A stretch of 64,000 nt of DNA from Topomyia yanbarensis (GCF_030247195.1 NC_080671.1:12601343-12665342); one strand, 5' to 3'; shown: positions 22,910 through 35,702, numbered from the stretch's first letter. Numbers and translations: made by a program. The notes: a model not told the origin generated them from the letters alone.

Positions 22910-24800
22910 CAAGCGTTTTCAGGTCACGGTGTCTCTGGTAGAAAATATTTTGACAAAAAAATCAGTATCGCTAAACTACTCACTAATCGAAAGCTTAGAT
23001 GCTCCTCTTTTATCTGAGCATAAATTTGAAATGTTCTATCGGGGGTCCAGAACATTTTTTATCGTTTTGACGATCATTTTATTGGGTGATTTTTCAATTT
23101 GTGGCTCAAAACAGATATCTTCCTTTTAGGAGCTTTAATCAATGAACACACTGTCAGAGGAACGGACTTGTGACTTTAATGAAAACCTTCGAAGACACCA
23201 TTTAGCCAGCTTCGCAAAACAAACCTTCAATTTATTTTTCTTCGAAATATATTTTTGTTCGAGGTTCCTATGTAACTGAGGTTAGGCTATATCCTATGTA
23301 GTCTAACATCCTAAAAAATGACGTAGCATTTGTTGCGTGATTTTTAACACCCCCCTCCCCCATCGTAGCATTTCGGCACAAACCTGTAAATACCTCCTGG
23401 TAATTACATAGTTTGACGGTAATTCCCCTCCCCTTGTCAACGTCAAAAATAAAAAATGATGTTAGTTAGATGAAACGGGTAAGATTGTCGTGACATCAGG
23501 TCAACTCCTATTCCCCTTTAAAAAAGCTACATAGCATGACATGACCCCCTGTTGTCACACATCATCACAAAATACAAAACTCTCCTCTCCCCCATACAAT
23601 GCTACGTAATTTATGGATGGATTACATTTAAAATTCTATCATTGTTCTATGGATTCTTTGAACAATTTTATTTGTTTTCGTTTTTAGTTTAGTTTAAAAT
23701 TACGAGTCTTAACACGAGCGAAAGACTCTCCCTTTAGAAACACGTAAGATTAGTGGTCCACATTTTAGTAAAAAATTATAACCCAATGTTGGTTCAAAAA
23801 CTCATCTGTTCACAACTCGATAGATGCGAAAAATTGTAACATTTTTTATATAGTGGTATTTTCAAGGTAAAATATAATAAAATTTTAGTGCATTGATCGC
23901 AAATCCAAAGAGAAAGTATTCAACATCAAAATTTCAACCAATTTCGAAAGGTTATTTCACAAAGATAGTTTTATCTCACTTGCCATTGAAGTAGGAAGCA
24001 GATATTAGGAAGTAGGAAGCAGATCTTATGCCAATGTTCTTATAACATATATACTAACAAACACTGTAATCATTGATGTCAAGATTCATAAAAATGGCTT
24101 CTCGATCAAAGAGATGCTTGTTTATGAAAAAAGTTCTCTAAACTTAAATATTAAACAATAGGTACATATACATATAACTGTGTAATTGAATTCAACGAAC
24201 ACAATGAAAATACCTCATAAACTAAAAAAAATCTGATTACAATTCATCATAAATCGTTGTACAAATGAGTAATAGTAACCATATTATATGAACATAGATA
24301 TTTATTTTTCTAAAATAAAAAAGTTCTAGACCCTCAGGTAGAACAATTCAACACTTGTCTCGTTTATAAGAGAAGTGTGTTTCCGAATAGTGAGCACATC
24401 AGAGATATTGATTTGTTTGTGGTATTGTTCTACCAGAGACAAAAATATACCGAGTAAAAATATTATTCAAATTTAAAATGTGAATTAAGCGAAATTGGCT
24501 AAATATCTTGGTGTCTTCGGAGGTATTTATTAATGTAACAAGTCCCTCCTTCTGATACTGAATGTCTAAAGATTCATCCCCCTAAAAGTGAGATATCATC
24601 GGAGAGCTATTCATCAAAACGCAGTCTTCAAAAATAATCATCAAAATGTTAAAAAAAGACGATAGAACATTTCAGATTTAGTCTCAGATGATGTAGGAGT
24701 ATCTAAGCTTTCGATTAGTGAGTACTTCAGCGATACTGATCTTTTGTATAAATATTGTTCTACTGGAGACACCGTGAGGTGTGCTTCCGAATATTCTTCC
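22910..24800. repeat. Long imperfect inverted repeat, arms of about 320 bp
   Basis: 22925-23230 (+) and 24470-24790 (-) are related: both contain CTCACTAATCGAAAGCTTAG, GAAATGTTCTATCG, a GGACTTGTgacttTAAT-like phrase and CGAAGACACCA, in the same order from the outside inwards. The 1.2 kb between is AT-rich and non-coding. Either one fold-back element or two copies in opposite orientation; a third partial relative lies at 24330-24450. Confidence 0.7.
23320..23620. repeat. C-rich dispersed repeat scrap
   Basis: Several runs such as CACCCCCCTCCCCCATCGTA, spaced by CATAGTTTGACGG-type phrases. Looks like a degenerate mosquito interspersed repeat; no coding capacity. Confidence 0.4.
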
Positions 24801-25099
24801 GTCCTGCAGATTGCCATGCCACTGGTTAGGATGAGATTAATCAACGTTAGGTCGTTGTTATTGTTGGTTTAGTAGAAGTTGTTTATTCCAATAATTGGAT
24901 GGAAGAATTCTTCCATCCTGAACTGTGCATTTGTGGCGAGTTGTACATCATGCGATGAGGCTGCCATCTTGAATATAACTGACGAGGCTCTGCCCGTTTC
25001 GGAACAGACACTGTTTGGAGCCGCTCCTATCACGGAGAACAGATGCTCTTCGGTCAGCATATGACCAAAAATCTCATCAAGGTTTATTACCCGATCTAC

Positions 25100-27192
25100 A
25101 CTAAGGTTGCTCGTAAATAAAGCTTCCATCCCGGGAATTTATTTCCCGGGATTTTTGGATTTCCCGGAATTCCCGATTCCCGGGAAATTGTGTTTTCTCA
25201 TTCCCGGGATTCGGGAATCCCGGGAAAAAAAGATTTTTAATTTATTCCATAAGATTTAGATTCTCCAAATGAAATTCTGTAGGAAATATCTTCACCGGCA
25301 AACATTTGGAGTGAGTAGTGAATACAGATTGTGCTTTTCCAACTGATTTGCAGATCAATGGACTATATATCTTTAGGCTCACTGATATGTTTTCGTGATT
25401 TTTTTTAGGTATATAGTTCACGCCATACTCAAAACACTGCTAAAAAATGTTGCATTCATTCAAATTTTCCTTCCAAAATAGATTAATTTGCCGGCCTTTA
25501 TACCGAACCATTTCCTTACAGTAGCGTTAGTGATGCGCACGATATCTCTGCCACCGATGAACCGATTGATCAGATTTTTAACAATTCTTTTAATAGTTTA
25601 TTTTAATAGTTAGATCTTGAATGAAAGGGCTTGCAATCAAATTAGTAATGGAAATTGCGTTACTTTCTTAAAAAAATCGATGTGTGTTTGTTTCAAAACT
25701 TGGGATGGTTTGTAGTGATATCATGCTTAACGCAAACGCTATTTAAAATAAGGAATGATTCTAGAACGGTCGGTTCATCGAATGCATATTTCGTCTTATT
25801 TGTTATACTGTAACTGTAATATCTGTAAATTTTTGGATGCATGAAAAGAATTACATAACGTTGTATCTGTCCAATATCATGCGCATCCAAACTCTTTGAA
25901 TGCTTTCAAGGATGCAGGCAGGATTTTTGAAGGGATACGATCAAGCAATCTAGATACTTGCCCGTAACAGGAAATCGATAATAGGCTTCATCCATCGCTG
26001 CACAGTTCGTCCATTATCTGCTTTGATTTTGATTCACACTTAATTCGAAATGATGCTGATCCTACTGTGACGGAAATGGACTTTCCTCGGAAGTAACTGC
26101 ACACTACCCTGAAGCAGCTCAATCTTTTCATTCAAAATTACCAAAGAAGGTGCTTTGCATTAACCCATTATTGCCCAACTTATTTTTCACGCGCATCACA
26201 AATTGTGTTTTCCGATCGAAGAAAAATGATGTGGTCATTCCAGTAAAACTATTTTTGTACTCAAAGTAGCTGATGTTATAAGGAACAACCAGTGAAAATT
26301 TAAGATTGATCGGTTAATCGGTTCCTGAGATATCGTGATCGCCACGGATGAACTTTTCAACAACATACAACTCCGAGATAATCGAGTTTTACTGTCGGTG
26401 CAGCGAGTCAACGGTCTAGCGTATCAAACACTACGTACCGCTTACAAGTGGTGAATGGGTAGCGGTCTATGAATAGCTGTAACTTAAGTTGTAGTATTCC
26501 GATCCTAATGAAACTTTGAGAAAGTTTTCCTCAGCATACGTAGTTTCAGAATATCTAATTTACAAAAAATCGATTTTTTTCATCCTAACAAAAATGTGTA
26601 ACCCCTTAAGTGAAAATTGATTAAAAACAAAACATAAACACCGGTTTAACCACTCTAACTTCTCTAAACGTATTCTTCAAGAGTATATGAACAATATTAA
26701 CTCGTTGATAATGCCTGTTTTGCGTTATTAATTGAGTAATAGGAGTTATTCTTAGCACCTACTATATATAGTAGGTTGGGCAATAATGGGTTAAATTGAT
26801 CACATTCCATCGTATCAGAACAACGAATTCCAATTTTGGACAGTAACTACAGCAGCTGCGTTTAGTATATCGTCCCAATCGTAGTTACCAAAATTTAGGC
26901 TATACATATAGTCAAGTAAAAGTTTTGCGTAAACTTATTGACGAGTTATCAAATGATTGAATGATGTGTAGGCCACCAAATCGCCATCTTCTGACAACTG
27001 CTTTAGGGCAGATATACATGCAATCAAACGGGTTTGAAAAGTTTTCAATTTATTATTTTGTTTTCAAGAGAAACATTCACATTTTTATTTTTCTTCTGTA
27101 TTCCCGGGATTTCCCGGAAATTTATTATTTCTTTCCCGAATCCCGGGAAGCTGAAAACCGTCGGGAAATGGAAGCTCTACGTAAACCGACTG
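25100..27192. mobile_element. Candidate hAT-type element with CCCGGGA subterminal arrays
   Basis: At the left end (25127-25230) eight or so copies of TTCCCGGGA/TCCCGGAA occur within 100 bases; at the right end (27095-27165) four or so more occur in mirror arrangement. Outside them AGCTTCCAT (left, 25121) and ATGGAAGCT (right, 27167) are also inverted. The interior has no intact ORF; one minus-strand frame at 25890-25693 might be a transposase scrap, unproved. A piggyBac-type MITE sits inside (26164-26790). No flanking duplication found, so the superfamily is a guess. Confidence 0.55.
26164..26790. mobile_element. piggyBac-type MITE (627 bp) flanked by TTAA
   Basis: Ends are CCCATTATTGCCCAAC at 26164 and its perfect complement GTTGGGCAATAATGGG at 26775-26790. 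Both are flanked by TTAA (26160-26163 and 26791-26794). CCC termini with a TTAA duplication are diagnostic for piggyBac elements. No transposase inside. Nested in the element above. Confidence 0.9.
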
Positions 27193-29159
27193 GCACAGAA
27201 ATACAAAATTTTTAGTTCCAAAATTGGTGTTCGTTCATTTGTTGATCAAGATTTAAGGGGTGATATACAATGTTGAGGTTCGAAAAACCGAAAAAAATAT
27301 TGCATATTCTGAAAGTCAGACTTCCTATGCACATCGTTAAGTTTATACCTGTGTACAAAATTTCGTGCACGCGTTCAACCTCAAACAAACATTGTCGCGA
27401 TGTACAGGTTCGCCTCGAACATTGAACCCAAGACGATGTATAAACTCTAGTTCAAACATCCGTGTACCTGCACCGGGTGCGTACACGAGAACGATTTGCA
27501 CAAGCCAAAAAGAGTCAACTCTGATGATGAAAGTGAGAAAGAGAAAATTGATGCCACGAACCTGCATGTGTACGCACACCGTGTACGTACATAGGGTTCG
27601 GTGGCGCAGGCGAACATGTGTTTTTGGGGATAGAAATAGCGTGTTCGAGTTGATACATAAAATGTGGGTTTATTATGAGCACAGAACCAGAGCGAATATT
27701 GTGTACGATGCTCATTTGGGAAGACTGCTGAAAGTACACACTTTCGAATATATCTGTGCGAAATGTCATCCAGATCGGAGCACTAAATTTCAATTTACTG
27801 CCGTTCGCAGCGCGCTGGCTCCATCCTCGAATGAGGTTAACACAAAACTTTGAACGCGACTATCTTGGAATGCAATTTATTCGAAAGGACCTTTGCGGTG
27901 AACGTGATATCTCAAAAACTACTCAACTGATTTTAATAATATTATTTGTAATTTGTTCGTATTTACATTCTCGTGTACTTGAACGGTTTATTTTTCATCC
28001 AAAAATTTTCGATTCCTTGTAATAAATATTTGTTTTAAATTTTCAACACCTAAAACATCAATTTTATTACTAACACAGTTTTATTATCAAAAAAAAATTT
28101 CTTCGATAATTTTCTTACTTCTTTGATTTCAGTTGAGCGGTTCCTCTGGAAGAGTGTTCACCGCAAGCCATAATTCCAACAATTATTAATATTTTTTTTA
28201 ATGCAACTTGTTTTTAATTTCTTTTATAGTACTACCCACAAATTGCCTTTCGCTTTTTAAAAACAAAATTTGCCTAAAACCCTGTAAAAAATCGGGAACT
28301 TAGCTCACGTTTCCCCCTCAACTTTGTATATAACCCCTTTATGAAACACCGAAGGCAGACGACTCTTAAGCCCCAAAGTAATTATGTCGGCACACAACAA
28401 ATAAGGCCATTGCAAATCTTTTTTGAAAATTATGTCACCCCCCCCTTCAAAATCGCTGAAAAAAATCAGGGGGCAAATAATTTTTTTAAAATAACCAAAA
28501 TTCAAAAAAATGTCACGTTTTATAGAACAACAATAGCTTCCAGATTTTGCTTTACGTAACTGAAAACTATTATGGTAGTTTTAGAAATTACCATCCCATG
28601 ATAATTTTTATTTTGACCATTCTCGGGTAAATGTGAATTTTAAATGAAATCATCGATCCAGTCCAATATCAAATGAAATGATTGCTGGTCGCGGAAGGAA
28701 GGACCCATCTGTGTATTATCAAACGAAAATCTCATGGAAAGGCTAATACAGAGCGACTTCTGAATCGATTCCATTTTAAACGCAACAGTCGATAGAGACA
28801 TAATCGATCGTTGCATTCGAAAATAATTTCGATAAGCAAACAATCTGAATTCAAATCAGACTCCTGGCGATTTATATGTGGTTCAATATTCAATATACAT
28901 GAGCTTTGCCGAAAAGTTTTTGACAATTAAAGATTTCATATGGGATCGTAGTGTTCATACCGTATTTCTGCAGCCATATGTGCGATTCTTATGAACTTGA
29001 TCAGATCAAAATCTGCTACCAAACCTTCCATTTAAGGCTAAGCTTGTGAAAATCGAATAAGTCGTTTTCCAAGAAGCCGAAGAGACATTAATTCTGAAAT
29101 ATTCCAAGAACCAGAAACATGCGAAATTTTCGAGATAGACGCTGGAATCTGGCCATCAG
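27193..29159. other. Intergenic with small repeats; no gene recognised
   Basis: 27401-27625 holds a weak inverted repeat (AGGTTCGCC.. / ..GGCGAAC) with many CGTGTACG-like motifs. 28330-28505 holds a C-rich repeat (AAATTATGTCACCCCCCCTT) whose reverse-complement relative is at 33380-33465. Otherwise AT-rich. Confidence 0.45.
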
Positions 29160-29653
29160 CGATCAAGAATGCTCTAGCAAAGCTAAATATAGATCTTACA
29201 AATAATGGTATCATTGACACTTACCGCAGGGGGAACCGGCAATCCATTATCGATGTCAATTTTTGTAGCCTTGGAGTAACCGGAAAGATGGACTGAAAAG
29301 TGTTCGAGGATATATCCACAGCGACCAGCAAGCGATCTGGTACCGCATTGATAACAGGACTATGAACTACACATGAATATGAATATGTGGGAGATATATA
29401 AACGAGTGAAGATGGAAAACAGCGATTTTTCACAGCAACGTGTCCGTCGAAGAACTTGAATTTGAGTAGTGCCGAGTTCACGGCACTACTAACAAGGGCG
29501 TGTAATGGGACCATACCAAGGGATGGGAAACCGAGAAACGGTCGCCGGGTGCAATACGACGATTATCGATCTACGTATAAGTTGCCTCCGAGCTTGGAGA
29601 AGAAGTCGGAGATCACTTCGGTTTCTCATCTCGCTCAGTTCAGAAGCTAGAAA

Positions 29654-30816
29654 TCGCTCCGCTGCAATAGCAGGGCAAATAATCAAATTTACCCGCGCGA
29701 CGCTTGGTCTATTTGCAAAGGCAAAAATTGATTCCTTCTGCCTAGTGTGTGAAACGTGAACAAACAATGAGTGACAATGCAAAGCAAAAGTATATCACGA
29801 TGCAGGCAAACTGTGTTGCTGTTGACTACACGAAATATCCGGTAATACCATCAATTCATGAAGGGGAGCAAATGTTGAAGGTGAACTTGAAGTTCAACGT
29901 AGCTTGCGGTACTTTATGCGGTGCAATTCCACCATTTACGTCATGCGGTACTGAATATGTTAAAAAACATTAGTCAAGCAGAATCATTCGCTTCCCAGAA
30001 CAACATGAAACACGTCAGCGAATGTAATGACATTTTATACAGTATCCCAACGTATATAGATGTTGACAGTATTGAAATAAAGATACATGACCTGGCGCCA
30101 CGTACTAGTTCCTTCGCTATCAAACAAATCCTGTCAAAATACGGAGAGGTGAATAGTGTTAAGGAAGATACTTGGAGGAACTTCTTCCCAAGACTCTGCA
30201 ACGGCGTTCGTGTGGTGAGAATGCGTCCGATAAAACCTATTCCCTCTTACTTGACTTTTACATGCAAATCACCTCATGGTGTTGAATATTCTCAACGAAT
30301 ACTAGTCACGCACCCAAGACAGATTCCTACCTGTCAATATTGTGATCATCCGCTACACCACGGGAAACCTTGCGCAGAGAATGCTAAAGAAATTCCACCT
30401 GATACGACCAAAGCCGGTATACAATCATCGTATGTTAAACCACAACCAGTTGGTAAACCAACGACTGCAGACCGGGCATTCACAAGCACCAGCTCAACAA
30501 CGATCGGCCCCAGTACCACTAAACCAACTGCCATTACCAACATCGAAGTAACAACGATTACAGCAAATGTTTCCAAACCAACAACCAACACCACCAATAA
30601 GGAATCTAATACCGATGAAGAAGGATTTACAATAGCGAGCCGTAAGCACAAACAACAAATAAGAACATTCGACGATGAGCAAGATAAATGCAGTACCGAT
30701 GATGACATGGACGTAAACGAAAACGCGAGAGAAGACGGACCAAATGACCCCCAAGGTGCTCCACGGCTCAGTTGTGCTAACGCATTGAGCCGTGTCAAAT
30801 ATATTTAAAATTAAAA
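29654..30816 (+). mobile_element. ORF1-only retroelement, copy 2, nested in the R1 relic
   Basis: Contains the gag-like ORF (29767-30808), a terminal hairpin (CACGGCTCA at 30763 onward paired with TGAGCCGTG) and an AT-rich tail. It is flanked by CAGAAGCTAGAAA (29641-29653) and CAGAAGTCAGAAA (30817-30829), a 13-bp target-site duplication with two differences. R1 coding sequence continues on both sides. Hence it inserted as a complete unit of about 1.16 kb. Confidence 0.8.
29767..30808 (+). pseudogene. Gag-like ORF1 with zinc knuckle, nearly intact (copy 2)
   Basis: ATG at 29767 (MSDNAKQK). A one-frame shift near 29895-29920 separates about 45 N-terminal residues from 295 residues in frame to TAA at 30806. 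Motifs in order: VQFHHLRHAV, SQAESFASQNN, IHDLAPRTSS, ILSKYGEVNS, RPIKPIPSYLT, zinc knuckle CQYCDHPLHHGKPC (C-X2-C-X4-H-X4-C, about 30332-30373), a Thr-rich low-complexity tail, acidic STDDDMDVNENARE, and a C-terminus APRLSCANALSR encoded by the 3' hairpin itself. Role by family: RNA-binding LINE ORF1 protein. Best preserved of the three copies. Confidence 0.78.
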
Positions 30817-32330
30817 CAGAAGTCAGAAAGCTCAAGGGAAGCGTGCTGCAAGAACCGCTCTCAACAAAGCAGTCAAACTGTACAAGAAAGCCTTGCCACA
30901 AAGCCAACGCAAATTTCCTTAGGAGAGACCTACAAAGTTGGCATAACAAAGATAAAAGGCTCAGCTGCACCACCTGAAAGGTGCCCGGAAAAGATGGAGG
31001 TCACCATCGAAAGGTTTTCCCCACAACATGAATCTATTTTTGCCGTACAGTGAGGAGGATGATCACAAAGATGAAGATCGATTTACCAACAAAATCGAGA
31101 TGGCGAAAGCGATAAAAGTGAAGTGATACATGAGAGCCCGGATATGTTCAAAACGATCCGATAATTGGAAGCGACAAAAGCTGATGTTGCTTCCGATGCC
31201 GGGACAACATGGAGATCTTTCAGCGTAGTCAATATATCCCTTGGTAATGTTAGAGAAAAGGAGTAATCCTGAACAAGCTGACGAAGTACGCGGACCGTGA
31301 GAACGGCATCTCATGTAATTCGGCTTCCTTATAGGCAGGTCTACAGTGAAATCCATCCAAACGGTTGTGGGAGCTTTGGAGACAGCAGAGATAAGGATAT
31401 CGTTTTTGCGTGGCGGTTCCCTTGGACGTGAAGAATGCTTCAATAGTACTAGCTGGGAAGCAATCGCCCATTCGCTGTACAGCATGAGTAACTTTGCAGG
31501 ATATTATAGAGCTACTTTCAGTACCGAACACTGATCTACGAGACAGACAAGGGAGAATCACAACTACAACTGACGTTCCTCGACTCGACGCTGTCGAACG
31601 CAGTGTACGATGGAGTATTGAAGCTGAACCTTCCCAGAGATATAACGACTTTCGGCTTCACGGATGATGTGGTGTTCCAAGTAATCGGACAATCGCTAGA
31701 AGAGGAGACACTCGACACGGAGACGATTGCCCATCATAAAACAGAGTTGGTGATGACTAGCAGCCGAAAGACAGCGCGGTCGGAAAATATATCATCGATT
31801 TGAACTTTTAAAGTTACGATGATTATGTTAAGGGGAAGGCTGTGTGAGCAACCACAGCTTTGCTTGAGGCGCCAGTGTACTGGGCACCACGAACCAGCTG
31901 GAATCGCCGGACCGAAGCATGTGAGCAGACTAGTTTCATCGTCAGGGACAAAATCGAGTAGGTCGAGTGAAGCACCAGCGGTGGGTCGTCGAGTTTTCAA
32001 CGAACCGGAAGCAGCGAACCAGAAGCTACGCTCCATCCGGTATCGCCGAACCGTCCTCGCCAAGTACTGGTTGGCCCTTTGAGTAGGATTTATGGACTAT
32101 GCGAGAAGATTGCGACAAAACTGGGAGCTAAATGACTCACGCAACAGGCATCGGTATCGGGAGAACTTCCGACGAGGAATTGAGATGGCTCGCGAAAACA
32201 GGAACTAAATGGTTCACAGAAACGGGAGCCAAATGGCTAACGGAAGTTCACCACTGCGTTTAGCCGGATATGTGTTCGGAGCTAAACCGCTCTAATGTAT
32301 CATTTTGTCTTAAGACTGAATCAGCCTCCC

Positions 32331-35300
32331 CACGATATAACACTTCGATGCAGTCTTGTGGAACAAAAGGAAGGAAGAGAAGTAAGGACTATTAGTAGCG
32401 GTTACGCACAAAAGTGAATCCCACCTAGAGCCAATGCACTTTTGAAGCTATTTAACCATACTATAAAACATACAGACATTTTCAGATATCGACGAACTGA
32501 ATCTCGACACTCCGGGTATAGCTTAAAAAGTCGAATTTCAGAGTGATTGCACAGTCTTCCTTATATGAAAAAGGCAAAAAATGAACTGATGATTGCTATA
32601 CATTTCATAAATCCGTACGACTATCAAATGAATTTATCTGATGTGGCTACCTACTGCGCAACAAGATGGAGAAAATTGCAAAGATTTCGAAGATGTACAC
32701 GGAACCGAGCCGAATTACTATCATGTATCAAACAAACAAATCTACAAGTCTTCAAGCACAAGCGTTATCCACAGCTGATGTTTCCACTAGAGTTCGAAAA
32801 AGTATAGTATGCACAGGATGTACGTTCGCCAGGCTACTGTATACGAAATACGCAATAGAAAAAAAATATCCGAGAAAACCATATCTGAGATGAATAATTC
32901 CATTGACGCACACTTTACCTTTGGATTCATTCCAGAATGTTTTCCAAAAGTCCATAAGTGAAATGTTGCAATCCTGTTTCTGTACATTGTTATCAAGCAG
33001 GTTCACCTTTGACCGATTTTCATGCCTTGTGTGTACAGTCGGTCCATGTGCCGCCACAACGGAACGAAAACTATTCAACCAACCAAAAGTTAATACCTTA
33101 AAGTACTCTTAAATGTTTACATTAAGTTCTTAGAGAACTTTCAAGCTTTTATTGGGAATTTAAAAATTGCACTGTTGGGAAAATTATTTAAAACGAAAAC
33201 TTTAGCATCCCTTTCCTATGTGAACTTTTGATTGATTCAGTAATGTTTGCTTGAATTTTTCTAGTAAAACAAATAGCTCAACCCCGCTATACGAAATCAC
33301 CCTGCGGAAACGTCCACGAGAAGAATCGAAAGAAAATGCAAAAAGAAAAAAAAATTGTGTTTATTAAAATAAATATTTATTTTTTGTTTGCCCCCCCCTT
33401 CAGAAAAAAAATTGTACTTGGACATAATTTTTAAAAAAGATTTGTAATGGCCTAATGTAAATTAATCTATAGGTCGCTTGGGAATAATGTAAAAAATCAA
33501 TTTTCCATTATTTGTGCTAGTTTTAAATACTTTGAAATTTAATGCAAGATAGTTGGACTACTACCCGATCAGAATGAAATAACAAGATTATAACAGAACA
33601 CAATTTTTGTAACATTTTGGATTATAAATTAGGTCTCGTTAGTAGTTAAAATAACAGAAATTTATAACAAGTAACAATGCGAGATATAGTTTTGAAATAT
33701 TTCTGTTATGTGTTTCTGATCGGGTAACGGCACCTTGTATATTTATATTTTGTAGCTGGTCCTCTATGTTGAAAGTTTAGATATCTTTATTATTTTTTCC
33801 CATAGTATTTAAAATGATGATACTTCAATCCGGTATGCCGGTACCAACAAGTTGTTGAAATTGTTACAATGGTTTTACCGGTACCACAACCCTAACTGTG
33901 AACCTCTAAATACACAATGTTTCCACGAGTAGCGCAATATTTCAATGCAAATAGTTAAACTACGCCATGGGTGCTCAACTTGATTCAGTAAACATTTGCA
34001 TACGTGTATACATACTTAATTAATTGAAAATTCCTCATCGTCCAATTTTAGACTAGACTGCTGTAGCCAAGGTGTTCATGCTATTTTTTTCCTGAAAGTC
34101 ATTCTGCCTAACTCATTTTAAAGTGATACGTGATTATTTAATTGATGGCTTATCATCAACTCAAACCTCATGCTATTTAGCACAACACCATACGGAATGT
34201 CATACAAATATGGATGCAATTAATTAAGTATTAAAAATGCTGCTCCGTCCTCAACAAGCACTTTCAAATTTTGGCAAAAGTGGCAATGAAGTTTGTGGTT
34301 TTGTGATTCTACTCACAATCAAAACTTAATGAAGACACAAAAAACCTGTATTTCATATCACGTCACGAAAGGGCGAAGCGTGTGTTTCACTTAAAATCCA
34401 TGTGCCGATTCATACCGCCATTCGACCATTCGATATCACCCTTCCTGCACCGGAAAGGATTCTAGAGAGTGGCGAAAAAGTGTTTACACTTTCAAGACTG
34501 TACGTAAATTTATTTAATGCAAATCCAGAGGGTTAGCGTAATGCCAGGGGAGGAAAGGATAAGTACCCTACTTCGCAGCGACCGGAAAAAATCACTGCCT
34601 TCAATGTAAATATATTTTGTCACTGCTGAGCGTCGTTGGGAGTTGCTGCTCCTCATACGTGTATGGGCAGTGCTACCGATTTATTTTATTTATTTCTCAC
34701 TTTGTAATAGAACACATATTTTTCTAATGTTCCATTTCGTTCCGAATTTACAATTGAGATGAGGTGGTAAGCGCTCGTTATGACTATACTTAATTTTTCT
34801 ACCAGTTTTCCTAAGGGTGCCTCTCAATATCGATCAACGATGATAAAAATGTACTGAAAAATAGTGTAGCTATCTACCATAAAAGGATCACACAACTTAG
34901 CATTGATTAAGTTCGGTTACAGTTACATTTTTCATCATTTGGAAAATTGCTCTCGTAAAATCTTGGTAACAAACAGTACCCCTCGTAATAAGTAGTAGGT
35001 ACAATCTGGTAACACTACCGTGGGTGCGTTTATAGTAAACAGTCTATTAAATATTCATTAAATCACTCCCGTGTGCACAAAAGTACCGAGTGGCACGAAA
35101 TGGTTCCCGGGGTGTCGGTCGACTCGTATGTACATGAGTGTGTCGTAGCCCCGAAGCATATTCTACAGTGGCCGCGGGAATGGATTGCCATCTTTTCCAC
35201 CGTACCCTTGACTGTGCATTTTTTTCATTCAAAGTGGAAGGTGAACAATCTGCATCATGGATTGGCGCTTTGGTTCGGACTTTGCGCTGCGAGGTGGTAG

Positions 35301-35702
35301 ATATGGTGGCACCGTCATCAAACTACTTACTATACGTATAGGAGTCAACCGAGCGAGAAAAGTAAACACCGGGGCCGGAGGTAATTTAGTGAATTTGCTC
35401 GAAACCATGCGGCTTCGATGCACATCAGACAAGCAGGCAGACAACGATCGAATAATGCAAGCGTCCGTTTGCTTACCGATGAACCCGATTTGCAATCAGT
35501 TGTGCAGTTTTTCCCCCCTTTAGGCACTTCGGTTGAAGAGGTGTAGGTTTTGCAAAGCCGAACAAAACTGTTTTATTGCCTTTGGATAGACACTATAAAT
35601 TTACCTTTCTCTCCGGTGTTTTGTCTTCTAATTCATATTAAACCTGTTCCAATGTAGTAGATTGATTTATTAATGATACCTTTTTGTGCTTTCTCTTTGC
35701 AG
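32331..35702. other. Intergenic or upstream intron of the RhoGAP gene; no coding region
   Basis: 32400-32590 is a tail of repeat family X type, ending in CTTATATGAAAAAGGCAAAA. 33380-33465 is a C-rich repeat. 33564-33724 is a MITE. 35040-35540 is more balanced in base composition and could hold an untranslated first exon, but nothing decides it. A splice acceptor at 35701-35702 means the DNA just upstream is intronic in at least one transcript. Confidence 0.45.
33564..33724. mobile_element. 161-bp MITE flanked by TA
   Basis: Ends CCCGATCAGAA and TTCTGATCGGG are perfect complements and both abut TA (33562-33563, 33725-33726). Inside are several ATAACAGAA/TTCTGTTAT motifs in both orientations. 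A TA duplication suggests mobilisation by a Tc1/mariner-type enzyme, but the short length leaves this open. Confidence 0.78.

Larger units (their letters stand above)
29160..32330 (+). mobile_element. R1-clade non-LTR retrotransposon relic, plus strand, interrupted
   Basis: Endonuclease end, RT and 3' UTR in plus orientation: ALAKLNIDLTNNGIIDTYRR and SIIDVNFCS at 29166-29270; a linker to about 29650; nested ORF1-only element (29654-30816); then KLYKKACHKANANFLRRD-like linker and IKGSAAPPERCPEKM (about 30950-31000); RT pieces with LTKYADRENGIS, NAFNSTSWEAIAHS-like (about 31430-31490), GFTDD (FADD mutated, about 31650) and HHKTELVMTS; then a 3' UTR (31830-32330) with the GGCGCCAGTG-type phrases seen at 1-751. 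Full of stops and shifts, hence older than the copy at 1-3881. Confidence 0.78.

Noticed and set aside
27365..27853. 162-codon plus-strand frame
   Set aside because: Runs through the CGTGTACG inverted repeat and ends in AT-rich DNA; no domain and no supporting signals.
35257..35523. 88-codon plus-strand frame upstream of RhoGAP exon 1
   Set aside because: Could be part of a leader exon, but lacks a motif or splice signals that tie it to the gene, and the opposite strand is equally open.
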